64,000 bases of DNA from Rhodamnia argentea (GCF_020921035.1 NC_063150.1:28691826-28755825); one strand, 5' to 3'; positions 15,701 to 26,939 are shown, numbered from the stretch's first letter. Notes: generated by a model not told the origin, from the letters alone. Numbers and translations: made by a program.

Positions 15701-16878
15701 CCCGGAGAAATAAGGTTCTTCTTGAGCTCCGGTACATGCCTCACGTCCGTCAATGTGCGCACCACACCATCGTGCATCCGAATCCGAATCGTCCCTATCC
15801 CCACAACCTTGCAAGCTGCGTTATTCCCCAATAGAACTCTACCACCATCCGCAGTCTGGTAAGTAGTAAACCAGTTCTTATGAGGCGTCATATGATAAGA
15901 ACACCCCGAATCTAGCACCCATTCATCTCCCGATGAACCCGCGGTCACACACAAAACAGCCTCCGCATCACTAGTGCTCTCTTCAAGAACATTCGCCACA
16001 CTGGTTGTGGCTTTCTGCTTATCACCTCTATTTCTCAACTTAGGACAATCTCTCCCGATGTGCCCTTCCTCGTGACACTCAAAGCACTTCACGCGTCCCT
16101 TGGACTTCCTATGACGTGACTTAGATCTGCTTTTACCTCTGCTGCACTTGGACCCTCGCTGTTGCTCTCTACCCCGAATCACTAGTCCACGCGCTACATC
16201 CTGCGCTAGATCGTCATCTCGCAACTTTCTCCGCCACTCTTTAGAAAATAAGGCGGACTTTACCTCTTCCGAGGTAATCGTAGTACGCCCCCGCAATGCT
16301 GAATCGCAAAGTGCTCCCATGACTCGGTAGGGAAGCTAACAACATCATGCCCCGCTCTTCATCATCAAGTGTCTTACCGACATTCTTCAAATCCATCATG
16401 AGTTTATTAAATTCATCTAGATGGGTTCTGATAGACGTACCTTCAGTATATCCGAACCGGAACATCCTCTTCAACATGTATAAGCGATTGTTCAAACCCT
16501 TCGTTATATAGAGCGCCCGAAGTTTTGCCCACATTGCTGTGGTATCCTTCTCCTCACCAACCTCTATTAACACTTCATCCGATAAATTCAACGAGGATTA
16601 AACTTCTAGCTTTCCTCATTACCACATCCTTTTCAAGATTCTGTCATCGTTTCGGGCAACTCAGCCTTGCCCTCCAATGCTTCCGCTAAACCTTGAGTTG
16701 TCAATATCGCCTCCATCTTGAGACTCCATAACCCAAAGTTGTTCCTCCCGTTAAACTTCTCAATTTCAGCTTTCACTCCAGACATAATTGCAATCACAGG
16801 ATATCCAGATAATAATCAGACAAGCAAAAGCCCCAAATCACAATCTAGAATATCCGAATCTGGTGCTCTGATACCAAT

Positions 16879-17593
16879 TGTTGTAATATAACGTGCGGAA
16901 ACTAACCCGGATCTTGCAAATAAATCAATGCGAAAAGCCACGAGAAATAACGAGGAACGATAAATGACACCAGGAATTACGTGGTTCGGTCCGAATATCG
17001 GTACCTACATCCACGGGAGAGCCAAAGAAGAATAATCCACTATAATCGGAGAATCGGAATTACAATCGCTCAATACGCTCGTGTTTCCCGCACCTAGATT
17101 ATACCCAAACCCAAAGTGTTTACAAATAAACAACTTAATTGGATATAACAAAATATAAAGCTCACGAAGCACAAATCCGTCCGCGTGTTCAAGCCCAAGC
17201 AACAGCTCGCGCACGGCCAAGAAACCGGAACGTCTCTTGCTCTCGCGCGGCTTTTCTCTACTTGTTCTTCACTTCTTTGTGCGGCTCACTTTCACTATAG
17301 GTCCTCCCCCTTTTCTTTCTCTTTATATGGCTTCTGTAGGTTCAAGAAAAGGGAGGAAAGCAAAACCCTACCTTTTTCTTCTTTTATGAACGACAATGAG
17401 GAGGAGGAGTAAAGGAAAGAATAATGTGTGGGTCACTCTCTCCTTTTTCAAATCTTGATCTTCCATTACTCAAGAAGCCATGTGCTCTTCTTTCTTTCCT
17501 ATCAGACCAAAATCTTGAGTAATGATCAAACGTGGTCCCCATATTTTGTCTTGTGGTGCCAATAACAATTTTAAACTCGAGACATATTTAACA
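16879..17593 (-). repeat. 5' LTR of the Copia element
   Basis: Matches 12008-12721. It abuts the tRNA-Met primer-binding site at 16865-16876, and a TATATAAAG-like motif on the minus strand near 17325-17335 may be the LTR promoter. Confidence 0.94.
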
Positions 17594-18144
17594 GTGACTT
17601 CGAGCCTCCGAAGCCTGCTTCGCACTCCGGTGCGTCGTTTGCCGCGGCATTCATGTACTCCACAGCGAACTTGTAGTCGCCTTTCGTCAAACCTTCCTTG
17701 CTCGGTGGCACCATTGCGCTTAGGATGATTCTGTACGACTGCTCGCAAGAGGTCAATGCTTGCTTTGTCCTCGGGTGGGGGGCTTTACCACGCAAGTGCT
17801 TGATTGTGGTCAACGTCGACTTGGCGTGCGCTTCGACCTTGTCAACCATGATCAGGCCTAGAGTTTTGGTGTCGGCGGTGGAGCTCCGGGGGTCAAACCG
17901 GAGAGCCGTGGCACATAATATGGCGTATGGTGTCTTCTTGCACGTGCAGCTCACGAGGTCGGCGGATCCGAGCGGGGGGATGGCAATGAGAAGAATCTGA
18001 GCGAACGAGAGAAGAGTGAAAAACATCGGAGTCTTCATATTACTGGAGCTTGTTTTCGAAGGAGATGATGATGCTGATGGGGTTTCGGAAGAGGATCGTA
18101 AGGAATGGAATTCTTTGAATGTACAAATGCGGGCTAGTTGATCC

Positions 18145-18153
18145 TTTAAATAG
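18145..18153 (-). promoter_or_regulatory. TATA box of the split inhibitor gene
   Basis: CTATTTAAA on the minus strand, about 107 bases before the ATG. The same element sits at nearly the same distance before the 24.7, 35.4 and 38.0 kb copies, followed by GGATC. Confidence 0.7.
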
Positions 18154-18540
18154 AGGTGGTGATTGCTTCCTCTTAGGAGAGAGAGAGAGAGACGTATATG
18201 CTAGGGTTTGATACTTTCTAATATTGACACACAACACTTAATACAGCATGAAAAAAAAAAAAAAAACAAGATTGTAGAAAGAAAATATAATCAGATTCTA
18301 GAATTTGCAAAAGTGATACAGTCAAGTCTCTCCATTAATTATGTCCAAGATGGTGAAGTGACTTTTTATTATTTTCTGTATTCTACGTGCCATTAATTTT
18401 AACTAAGGTATGAAGTATGGGACTAAAATGATGCGCCTTTAGTCCCAATCCCCATTTTGTACCCTAAATCTTACTTGAATTAGATTAATAGAATAAAAAA
18501 GGCAATAGTATTTTCTTTTAAAAAGAGCAAATAACAATAA

Positions 18541-18597
18541 ATGTATAAACATATACATATACACACATATATATATATGTGTGTATGTATGTGTAAG
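18541..18597. repeat. AT/GT simple repeat
   Basis: Alternating ACATAT, TATATA and GTGTATGT motifs make an imperfect dinucleotide microsatellite between the inhibitor promoter and the BAHD remnant. Confidence 0.8.
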
Positions 18598-18599
18598 GA

Positions 18600-19075
18600 A
18601 AAGCCATATGCAAGCTCTCACTTAGAGGTGGCGAATGGTTTGGATGGAGCGGCCATGCCGCCCCATTGTCACAAAAAAGGGCCGACAAGATCCTCGGGGC
18701 CTCAATGATGGCTGGTGACTGTCGACGATCACATGCCAGGGCTTGTAGTCCTGGCTGTCTTGCGTCTGCCGGTCCAAAGGGGAGAGGAATCTCCAATCCC
18801 TCACGAGCGCGCTCCGAGAGTGTCCCCTAACGCAGAACGTCGAGTTCTTCAAGCGATTTGCCGGCGAGGAAGGAGAATCTCGCACCTACCAGTGCTTGAA
18901 GGACATGTGAAAGGTGTGCGGGGACGAGGAAGCGGATTACTCCGGTTCAATAGCCTCTTCATGGCGGGAGGTTTACGAGGCCGATTTCGGGTGGGGGGAA
19001 AGCCGGCGTGGGTCAGCTTGGGAGGAACCGACGGGCGGGTATGATCAGGACGTGGTGTTCTGGTTGATCCGCTCT
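18600..19075 (+). pseudogene. BAHD acyltransferase C-terminal remnant, copy 1
   Basis: Translation in shifting frames gives FFKRFAGEEGESRTYQCLKDM, GDEEADYSGSIASSWREVYE and then DFGWG at about 18983-18997, the structural motif of BAHD acyl-CoA transferases. A one-base shift then leads to KPAWVSLGGTDGRV. The HXXXD half is missing. Stops and frameshifts make it a pseudogene. It runs divergently from the inhibitor at 18.0 kb and shares flanking DNA with the copies at 31.6 and 36.1 kb. Confidence 0.7.
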
Positions 19076-20629
19076 TAGCCTCCCCGGCGAGGGTGGGGCG
19101 GTGGCCCTGCCCCATTCGTGGCCATCCCTGTTCTTCATGCCTCCTTTTCATTTTTATCTTTCTACTTTTCTTTTGTCTTTTTTTTTTTTGAAATTTTGAA
19201 AAATTTTTGTCTATTTTCTACTGAGGTGCCTAATGGTTGTTGCCACATGTCTCCGGATTACATTAAAAACGGAAAGTCGTCATCATCCATTCATCAATTT
19301 GGATGGAGCTAACAAATGAACTTGATTGCATCAGTTTGATAAGTTTCAGTACTCGATTACACTTTTGAAATGATGACTCAATTGTACTTTTGTAATCTGA
19401 TTTTAAAATTTCTTGTGCACTTATAAAAAAAACCTAACCTAATGACTTTTGTTTAAACAAATGCCTAATTATTAAAAACCAACAACTTTAGGTTGAATCC
19501 CAATTTCAGTTTGATTTTTTTTTTCTAAAAAGTTTAACAGAGATTCACTCAAGTCCCTTATTTGCCCTCGTTAACCCTCCGCTAAAAATTGTTACTAGCC
19601 ATAGCATGTGATATGAAGACATGCTCTTTAGCTTTATTCTTTATGGGTGAAAACTTAAGTTTCATTGATCAGATGAAGTATAGAAGCTTAGAGGGAGAAA
19701 ATGGAGATAAGAAGCCTCTACATAGTAGGCACTACAGTATTTGCTTGGGAAGGTCTAAAGTTTTGATAAAGTGAAGCTTTGCCTCTTAGGATTTTACGCA
19801 CCTTAGCCAAAATAATGTGTATATCGGTTGACTAGTTTTGAAAACATTTGCGATTGCCCTTTATTCAAATGCAAAAGATAGTCGCTAAGGAAGATACCTT
19901 GAGGAAGCTCGCCGCCAAGTCTTTTCATTTAGTAGTCCTAATCATCTATTGAAGTTCATCATCAACCTCCTAAAGAACGTCAAATCCCATGTTGTGCGAA
20001 GATATTACTTCATATACTTCCAGTCCATTTGCATTGGAAAAACAAACGAGTTCTGTCTTCTATAGGGGTCATGCGAAAATCACACTAGATATCAACCGAA
20101 AGCATCCATCATGATATGGCTGTCGGTGATACACTGCAAACAAGTCAGTCAAAAGTTGTGTTTGCTAATACCGTTGGTCCAAATTATGTCATACCATTGA
20201 ACTGATCCCATATGTCTGAGTTTGTCATATATCTCTTTGCAAAATTACCTTGAGCAAGAGATGGTTGAAGTTAGAGCAAGTTCCAGCTTAACAAGATCTC
20301 GTCAACTCCAAGCCATATTGCCTTTGAGCAGTCCTGGTCCTCCCCTCGCTTTTAGGTTAACAAACTACTTGTCATGCAAAGAAGTTACTAATATTCATAT
20401 CACTTAAATTAACGGTAAATTTAACAACCGGCCGCTTATGCGTTGTCAGAATATAACTGATACAATGATTATATATTTCAACCATATTTCTTTAGATGAT
20501 TCAACGGTTCAATATCAAATCATTGGAATGATAATGTGAAGTTGCAAAATGGCGGCCGCACTTGAAAGGGGTTACAATATTTCATCAGTTTCGAAAATTT
20601 GAAAGCCATATTTTATAACGATTTTGACT
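19076..20629. other. Intergenic stretch, no gene seen
   Basis: AT-rich DNA with T-runs (19180-19193, 19516-19525). Short ORFs show no family resemblance. Bases 19330-19480 have a repetitive, MITE-like texture but no clear inverted ends. Confidence 0.4.
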
Positions 20630-20638
20630 GGCACCAAT

Positions 20639-20880
20639 GGAAAGAATGTCAAAATTTTTTTAAATCTATTGCACTTTTGCTAATTCAGTCCTAAATCTTT
20701 TAATTTTGTCAATTCAGTCATAAACTTTTTGTATTTGTGCCAAATAAGTCATAAACATTTTTTTGTGCTAATTCAGTCCTAAACCTTTATTATTTATGCC
20801 AATTCAGTCCATTCAGCCAACTTTGACCCGTTGGAACCGACGTTGATAATTTTTAATAATATTTTAATATATTTTCAATT
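20639..20880 (+). repeat. Left terminal inverted repeat of the Pack-MULE
   Basis: Pairs with 21545-21816 in reverse complement, with several small gaps. It includes four copies of a CAATTCAGTC-like motif and a GTTGGAACCGACGT segment matching CCGGCACCGACGT on the other side. Confidence 0.82.
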
Positions 20881-20938
20881 TTTTTCCTTTTTCTTTCTTC
20901 TTCCTCCATTTGCAGTAAACTTGTGTTTGCTGTAGCAA

Positions 20939-21402
20939 ATGAAGAAGCTCAAGAACGGGAGGAGGAAGAAGATGACGTCGCCAACGTCGTTGTCGCTACA
21001 CCCCTTCAATGGCCTCACCGAAGAGATCATCCAACTCATCCTCAACCACCTTGACAATGACAACCCTCTTGCCCACAAGTCCTTCTCCCTAGCTTGCAGG
21101 TCCTTCCTCTCCGCGGAGTCCTGCTACCGCAGGTCCCTCGTCGTTCCCTTCACTTCGCGGCTTGATCTCTCTCTTCCCTTGCGTCGACGACGGGATGCTG
21201 ACCTCGCTCTCTCGCTCCTGGAACTCCACTCTTACATCTGTGGATCTCTCCCCGTCCAGGTTCTTCAGCTACATTGGGCTGTCAAGCTTGGTCATGAATT
21301 GCCCCATCCTCGTTGAGATCGACATGTTGAGTGCAACAGAGTTGACGGATGCAGTGATCGGCCAAATCTGGCCTGAGCAAGGTCGGACTTGCCATCACTA
21401 GG
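20939..21402 (+). pseudogene. Captured F-box/LRR (FBL3-like) 5' gene fragment
   Basis: The first frame gives an F-box: FNGLTEEIIQLILNHLD, then HKSFSLACRSFLSAESCYRR, about residues 20-70. After about 21160 the match continues in another frame: SLFPCVDDGMLTSLS, STLTSVDLSPSRFFSYIGLS, CPILVEIDMLSATELTDAVI, which is the first leucine-rich repeat region of FBL3-type SCF E3 subunits. It then ends in unrelated MULE sequence. One small indel separates the two frames. The parent would be about 600 residues or more, so this is a fragment of roughly 150. No intron is visible, but one cannot be excluded in so short a piece. It lies inside the Pack-MULE and is probably not functional. Confidence 0.78.
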
Positions 21403-21544
21403 AGAGGCAAACCTCACCCAGTGTTGATGAGGCTCGCCCTGCCATTGGCTAACAGGGGCGAGCTTTGCCCGAGGCTCACCGGCCTTAGACTCTGGCTATC
21501 GCCGTCGGTAACCGGAGGAAGAAGAAAGGAAAAGAAAATAAAAA

Positions 21545-21816
21545 AAATTAAAATATTATCAAAAAATATTCACGTTAGCATCGGCGTCGACGTCAATGCC
21601 AACCGATATCCACGTCGGTGCCGGCTGGCCAAAGTTTGTCGGATGGACTGAATTGGCACAAATACAAAATGTTTAGGGCTGAATTGGTACACAAAAAGGA
21701 TTAGAACTGAATTGACACGCATGCAAAAGATTTAGGACTTGATTGGAAAAATTAAAAGCCTTAGGACTCAATTAACAAAAATTCAATAGGTTTAGAACTT
21801 TTTTGACAATTTTTCC
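21545..21816 (-). repeat. Right terminal inverted repeat of the Pack-MULE
   Basis: Reverse complement of the left repeat; ends TTTTTCC at 21816 next to GGCATCAAT. Confidence 0.82.
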
Positions 21817-22099
21817 GGCATCAATTGATGACTATAATTTATTCCGTAACTATTTTGTAATAAATTTAATAGCCATCAATTGATGAAACTGGGTGAATAA
21901 CGGATGATGCAAGAATTGAAGAAGGACAAACGGATGTTAATTTGTTTCTCACAAACGCTCTTTTTCATTTGCCTACAAGTAGAACCTCCAAACGACTATT
22001 CAAAAAAAGACTATATATTTTAACAAGAAAATTTCTTTTCTCCTTTTTTTTCCCCCCTTTTTTGCTACGTTTTATATATAGTGTTGTTTTTTTTTTCTC

Positions 22100-22710
22100 T
22101 ATTATTTCGTGCAGAATAAAAATAAAGGTCTGTTATATCTTGGAAGGATAACCATTAGGGTCTGATGCATCGAGTTTTATATTCCGTGAGGCGAACCTCC
22201 TGGCATATCAACTAGCTTACCTTTCATATATATAATGTTGTAATTATAATAATTCTCTTGTTTGTTGATGGAGATGCGTGATTATTGGAATCCTTTTAAT
22301 TTTCATCTTCTCCAAATTACTCCAATAATCTTAAGGATAACTCCTTAGTGTGCCTCGAGTTCCCACGCGATTCGGTAACATGGCAGCTGGGGAAGGGATG
22401 CGGTGAGCTTGGGCATCTGTCTGTGAGAGGTTGAGCCATGGTGCATGCGCAACAGACTTTGAGGGCTTACCGAATGGAGTTTGAGGCGGCTGCTATGATT
22501 CTCCAGGTACTAACGTGGTTACTGACATGCTCGGAAGATGTTCAATGAATTGTCTGAGAGAAGAATCAGTGACAGTTGTCTTGTGGATGGTACTAAGGCG
22601 GGGACTGTAGGGTGGTGGTCATCTCTTGTAGATAACTCCGCCTCCAACGGATATGCTAAGTTCGACATTTTGTTATTGTTAGGCCTAGTGATATCACCTA
22701 GAGAGAGGGG
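22100..22710. repeat. Duplicated segment, copy 1 (partner at 25440-26050)
   Basis: Shares AAAGGTCTGTTATA-like sequence, TCTTAAGGATAACTCCTTAG, CACGCGATTCGGT, GAATGGAGTTTGAGGCGGC and GATATTTTGTTATT with 25440-26050 in the same order and orientation. The sequence has a weak coding look around 22380-22640 but I recognise no family. The pair brackets the 24.2 kb inhibitor, so it probably belongs to the duplicated unit. Confidence 0.75.
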
Positions 22711-22784
22711 GGAGGGGGTGAATAGATGAATTCAAAAGATTTTATGAAATTAGTGCGAAACAAAAATAAATATGCTCCTTACCA

Positions 22785-22812
22785 AAAAATAAATAAATAA
22801 ATAAATAAATAT
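22785..22812. repeat. (AAAT)n microsatellite
   Basis: Six to seven AAAT units in a row. Confidence 0.85.
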
Positions 22813-22979
22813 GCTCAGTGCTTCGTTTAGACGATGCTATCTACCTTTTGATCGGTGAAAATTTAGGTCGCGACAATCGCCAGCTTCCGCTCAATCCCCT
22901 TGTGTGTTTTCCACTTGTAAACAACCATTTCGTCTTCGTTTTTAATTTGCAAACGTATGTCTACATTTTGATCGATGAA

Positions 22980-24174
22980 GTGTATAGGATCTTTTGCGCA
23001 TTGGTGCCACCATTGAGGTGATATTGTACTTTATATATATATATATATATATGTATATGTATGTAAAAAAATCAACTGATTAAAGCTTACACAAATGTTT
23101 GATGATTTCACTTGCATAACTCAACAACTTGAAACCAAGATGACAGATTCAAAACTTTTGAGTATGTCTATTCAAGCCTACCGAGTTAGACAGTTCTCTC
23201 TCGAGCACGTGCCTAGGTGCACACAGGAAGCAAAAAACATATGATGCATCATTGTTGACGCCGTGTAAACTAACCAATTACATTGTCTAAGTGAAATGTT
23301 GTCAAACCACCTCTGTGTTTGAATTTTGAAAATTCGAATTTCGTATTTAGTTGTTTCTCCACGTGCCATGATGACATGATGCATCACACACACAAACCTT
23401 TTTGAGAGACGTTGATTGGCGTAAATTTTCTACGTGTATATCTATTGGCTAGTAAAGAGCCGCTTGATGATGGCAACGTATACAGTAATACACTTGCTTG
23501 AAAATCTAATCTAACACAATGAACTTGAAATGGCTAGTCATACATATTATCAACAATGTAAGAATGTTTACTTGTGGAGGAAAAGTACAACGCGTGCCTT
23601 TTATCTATCATATCGATAAGCTTTAATATGATCATTCTCTAGTGAAAGGAAACAAATTCCACTAATAAGACGAAAAATGTGCGAAAAACATATGGGGACA
23701 TGCCCAATGAATCATAGATTTGTATCACTGATCGGGATATTATCATGCAATGGAACGTACCCCGTTGTTCACAGAGTAAATGTCTTCAAAATGCGGCCTT
23801 GCAAGAAGTCGTCGTCAATTCGAGTGCGAGAAAGTTTTGAGAGTGTTTTTCTTTTGAAGTGTTTTTGAAAAAAATAAAATAATGTAAGTTTCTTCTTCTC
23901 TTTCATCCAAAGTGATAACCATTGAAGGTAATCGCTGGTAACCGTCATGCGGTCATTAATGAATAAAAATGTGTCGGACTGGGTTAGCCTATTATGGGCT
24001 GCCCAACCCATTAATTAATTCCAACATTTAGTATTGGATACCATTCACAGAATATTATCGAACAAAAACCGGACTTTCATTAAGAAACATTATGGTTCCG
24101 CTTTCAGTTTGCTTTCGAGCTAAACATTTCTTCTACAACCTTTATTAATCTAACATATCATTTCTCATTAGTGC
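22980..24174. repeat. 3' flank of the 24.2 kb inhibitor unit
   Basis: Matches 11130-11928 and 27590-28290 through GCATTGGTGCCACCATTGAG, CAACTGATTAAAGCTTAC, CAAGCCTACCGAGTTAGACA and AAACATTATGGTTC-like blocks. It includes a short (TA)n run at 23031-23051. No gene was seen. Confidence 0.7.
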
Positions 24175-24693
24175 TCACAGCAATGTACTGGCAATGGCGG
24201 AAGCCACCGAGGCCGCCTTGTGCTCATAATCATTTGAGTCTGATAATGGTGACTTCGAGCCTCCAAAGCCCGCTTCGCACTCTGTTGCGTCATTCGCCGC
24301 GCTGTTCATGTAGTACACGGCGTACTTGTAGTCACCTTTTGTCAAACTGTCCTTGCTCGAGGGCACCATTGCGCTTGTGATAATTTTGTACGACTCTTCG
24401 CAAGAGGTCAACGCTTGCTTCGTCCCCGGGCCGGGGGATTTGCCAAGCAAGTCCTCGATTTTGGCCAGAGTTGACATGGCGTTCACATCGACCTTGTCGA
24501 CCATGATTAGGCCTAGGGTTTTGGTGTCTGCGGTGGAGCTTCGGGGGTCGGACCTGAGAGTTGAGGCGCAGAAGTCGGCGTACGGCGTCTTCTTGCATGT
24601 GTCGTCGACGAGGTCGGCGGATGCGAACGGGAGGATGGTGATGAGAAGGAGTTGAGAGAACGAGAGAAGTAGCAAAAGCATTGGAGTCTTCAT
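24175..24693 (-). CDS. Pla a 1-like putative invertase inhibitor (PMEI domain), intact
   Basis: Single exon, 172 residues. The signal peptide is residues 1-26 (MKTPMLLLLLSFSQLLLITI, ending FASA). The mature protein starts DLVDDTCKKTPYADFCASTL, then RSSTADTKTLGLIMVDKV, SCEESYKIITSAMVPSSK, ECEAGFGGSKSPLSDSNDYE, and ends VASAIASTLL. Four cysteines fit the two conserved disulfides of the PMEI fold. SHTADL/RSSTADT and NDYEHKAASVASAI-type motifs are those of plane-pollen Pla a 1 and related putative invertase inhibitors. The role is inferred: secreted inhibitor of cell-wall invertase or pectin methylesterase. A TATA-like GATTTAAA lies 108 bases upstream. It is the best-preserved copy of the array. 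Confidence 0.92.
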   Translation of the reverse strand: MKTPMLLLLLSFSQLLLITILPFASADLVDDTCKKTPYADFCASTLRSDPRSSTADTKTLGLIMVDKVDVNAMSTLAKIEDLLGKSPGPGTKQALTSCEESYKIITSAMVPSSKDSLTKGDYKYAVYYMNSAANDATECEAGFGGSKSPLSDSNDYEHKAASVASAIASTLL

Positions 24694-24800
24694 ACTATCG
24701 GAGCCTGTTTTTGAAGGAGACGATGATGCTGATTAGGTATTGGAAGAGGATTGTAAGGGAATTGATTCTCCGGGGTGTAGAAACGTGCGCTAGTCGATCC

Positions 24801-24808
24801 TTTAAATC
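24801..24808 (-). promoter_or_regulatory. TATA box of the 24.2 kb inhibitor
   Basis: GATTTAAA on the minus strand followed by GGATCGACTAG, about 108 bases before the ATG; conserved in position among array copies. Confidence 0.7.
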
Positions 24809-25439
24809 GAGGTTGAGATTGCCTCCGCCAATGGAAGAATTGGATTCCCACGGAAGATTGATTAGGGTTTGATGCTTCCTACTTTTTCTTCTTCGGTCGA
24901 AGATACTTTCCATATCGAGAGCCACATCTTTTAGACACGTAACACTTACCAGTTACCGCAGCACCATTTAAAGACCATTGTTTCATTTTCCTTTCCTTTA
25001 AAAATGGAGGGATATAATCAAGATATTGACAAGTTCCATTATTTTCCCCGCGGTTTTGGAAATTACTTTGCCGCACAACGGGCAAATTTTTAAGGGTCAT
25101 ATTCTCGAAATGAAAGTGAAGGCAGAAAATCAATTAGGAGATTGCATCTTTCTTATTTTTTTGGTTCAGTTAATTAACAAGATGCTGTCTTATCTTTTGG
25201 GGAATAGAAGAGATTAAATGCTTTGTAGTAGATAAGCATTCATATTTGTCATAAATGGGGCTTTGTAGTGAGTAAATCTTATCCCCTATACTAGCCATTG
25301 TATGTGTATGTGATATTAAGACAAATAGTTCTTCAATAAAGGAGCTTTTGTTTGTAAGACTCCAATAAGGAAGTTACTGATTTTCATAATATTCAAACTA
25401 ATGGATGGTTTGACCATCGAACACTAAGGCATTGCCAAA

Positions 25440-26050
25440 AACTGACTATTATTCTGTGCAAAATAAAAATGAAGGTCTGTTATAACTTGGGAGGATAAGC
25501 CTACAGCCTAATCCTATGGCGTCAAATTTAAAATTCCAAAGGGCGGACCACATGACATATCAACAAATTTACCTTTCTTTGTATATGCTGTTGTAGTTAT
25601 AAGAATTCTCTTGTTTATTAATGGTGATACATAAATATAGGAATCCTTCTTATTTTCTTCTTTTCCAAATTATTCCAACAATCTTAAGGATAACTCCTTA
25701 GTGTGCCTTACGAATTGAGTCCCCACGCGATTCGGTGACGTAGCAGCTCAGGAAGCGATGCGGTGAGCCTGGGCATTCGTGTGTGTAAGGCTGAGCCACG
25801 GTGCGTGCACGACAGATTTTGAGGGCTTATTGAATGGAGTTTGAGGCGGCCACTTTGATTCTCCGTGCAGTAACAAGGTTAACAACATTGCTCGGAAGAT
25901 ATCCGATGAATTGTCTAAGAGAAGAACTGGCGATGTTGTCTTGTGGAATTAAATGTTACTAAAAAGCGGGGATTGTAGGAATTCGCTCATCTTGTGTAGA
26001 TGATTCCGCCTCCAACGAATAAACTAAGTCTGATATTTTGTTATTTTGAG
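25440..26050. repeat. Duplicated segment, copy 2 (partner at 22100-22710)
   Basis: Same blocks in the same order as 22100-22710, more diverged. No intact ORF. Confidence 0.75.
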
Positions 26051-26935
26051 TTTCTGTACCCTTCCATGTATATATTTCTAGTTCATACCTCTCTTCCGTT
26101 TTTTGATTCGCAGAGGCGTTAATCCATCAAGACCTGTCTGAAGTATCATTCATCGTTCCCCGTAGTTGGTCCTTTCTTGTAGTCTTTTCACGAGTAGATT
26201 GAGTGGTGCTATAACAGTCAACATTTCATCCCAACCCACGATCAGTCCCTACGTCGAGTGCAACGGCTTTCTCCCATTGTTCAAAACTATTTGAGTTGGA
26301 AACAAAGTAATCAATCGAAAGTTACCTACTTCGGTTTTAGTAATTTAATTCTTTTGTTTCGCCTGCTTGATTGGACTACCACGCAGTTCATCCAAATACA
26401 TCTCGGTATTACCAGATGTGCTAGGCTTCACGATTTACGTTTTGCCGACCATCCCCTAGTTCTGTTATTGGTTTTTTTTGTTGTTGTTATTTTTGAGTCT
26501 TGAAAGGGTAGAATCATTTCCACCTTAGTTCTTGAAATCTCCTATTGTATATTATATGAAGTTACATAGAGGGTTTGAGCTTGAATTGATGCTGGTTGCT
26601 GAGTTACTTCTTTTCTATTTTCTTTGATCTTGTGGTTGATATTAATGAGATCCACATTTGTTTCTTTGCTGATGAAACCTCTGTGGCTGAGGATGATATA
26701 AATTGAATTTGTTGATTCATGTTTCTCTTAAAGATTGCAAAGGGGAAGGGAAGTGAGCGTCCAAAGCTTTGTTGATTTTGAAGCCTAGGAAATGAGAGTC
26801 CCCTTCAATCGCAATATGTTCACTTTTTGGGTAGCTATGGAGTGAATTGTTGTTTTGTTGTTAACATCATGGAAATGTTTTTTTTTTGTTTAAGGTTGTA
26901 GAAAAAACTGGATTTTCTTTAATGAGTGAGAAGTA
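26051..26935. other. Intergenic stretch, no gene seen
   Basis: T-rich DNA with only short ORFs. No family resemblance found. It precedes a Copia remnant. Confidence 0.4.
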
Positions 26936-26939
26936 CAGT

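Larger units (their letters stand above)
12008..17593 (-). mobile_element. Ty1/Copia LTR retrotransposon, young, coding region broken
   Basis: About 5.59 kb with LTRs at 12008-12721 and 16879-17593 and the 5-base target duplication GTGAC at 12003-12007 and 17594-17598. The element runs on the minus strand. Parts in order: primer-binding site matching initiator-Met tRNA (16865-16876), gag with a CCHC zinc knuckle ([14 protein letters not shown], near 16070), protease (DSGCSYHM, near 15900), pre-integrase motif ([10 protein letters not shown]), integrase, Copia reverse transcriptase (YVDDMLIA), RNase H (HCDNQGA, near 13040), and a purine tract at 12722-12734. The LTRs differ at only a few positions by eye, so the insertion is probably well under a million years old. 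The coding region is broken, with more than five breaks, so it is a fossil. Confidence 0.95.
11929..18038 (-). pseudogene. Pla a 1-like inhibitor gene split by a Copia element
   Basis: The 5' part (18038-17594) encodes a signal peptide (MKTPMFFTLLSFAQILLIAI) and most of a PMEI domain (CKKTPYAILCATALRFDPRS, SCEQSYRIILSAMVPPSKEG, ECEAGFGGSKS). The 3' part (12007-11929) encodes SDSNNYEHKAATVASAIAG and the stop. Between them lies a Copia element flanked by the 5-base duplication GTGAC. Counting one GTGAC only, the two halves are in frame and no other defect was seen, so the insertion is the likely cause of inactivation. The intact gene would have been like the 24.2 and 34.9 kb copies (172 residues). 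A chimeric transcript reading into the LTR is possible but would lack the last helix. Confidence 0.93.
20639..21816 (+). mobile_element. Pack-MULE (non-autonomous Mutator-like element) carrying an F-box gene fragment
   Basis: Long terminal inverted repeats of roughly 240-270 bases: the left begins GGAAAGAATGTCAAAA at 20639, the right reads GGAAAAATTGTCAAAA in reverse complement and ends at 21816. Both contain AATTCAGTCCTAAA-type repeats and both pass into AATATTTTAAT. A 9-base target duplication flanks it, GGCACCAAT (20630-20638) and GGCATCAAT (21817-21825), with one mismatch. Nine bases is the Mutator signature. The interior holds host coding sequence at 20939-21402 and no transposase. GC-rich GAGGCTCGCC repeats at about 21420-21500 are common inside plant MULEs. 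Confidence 0.88.
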
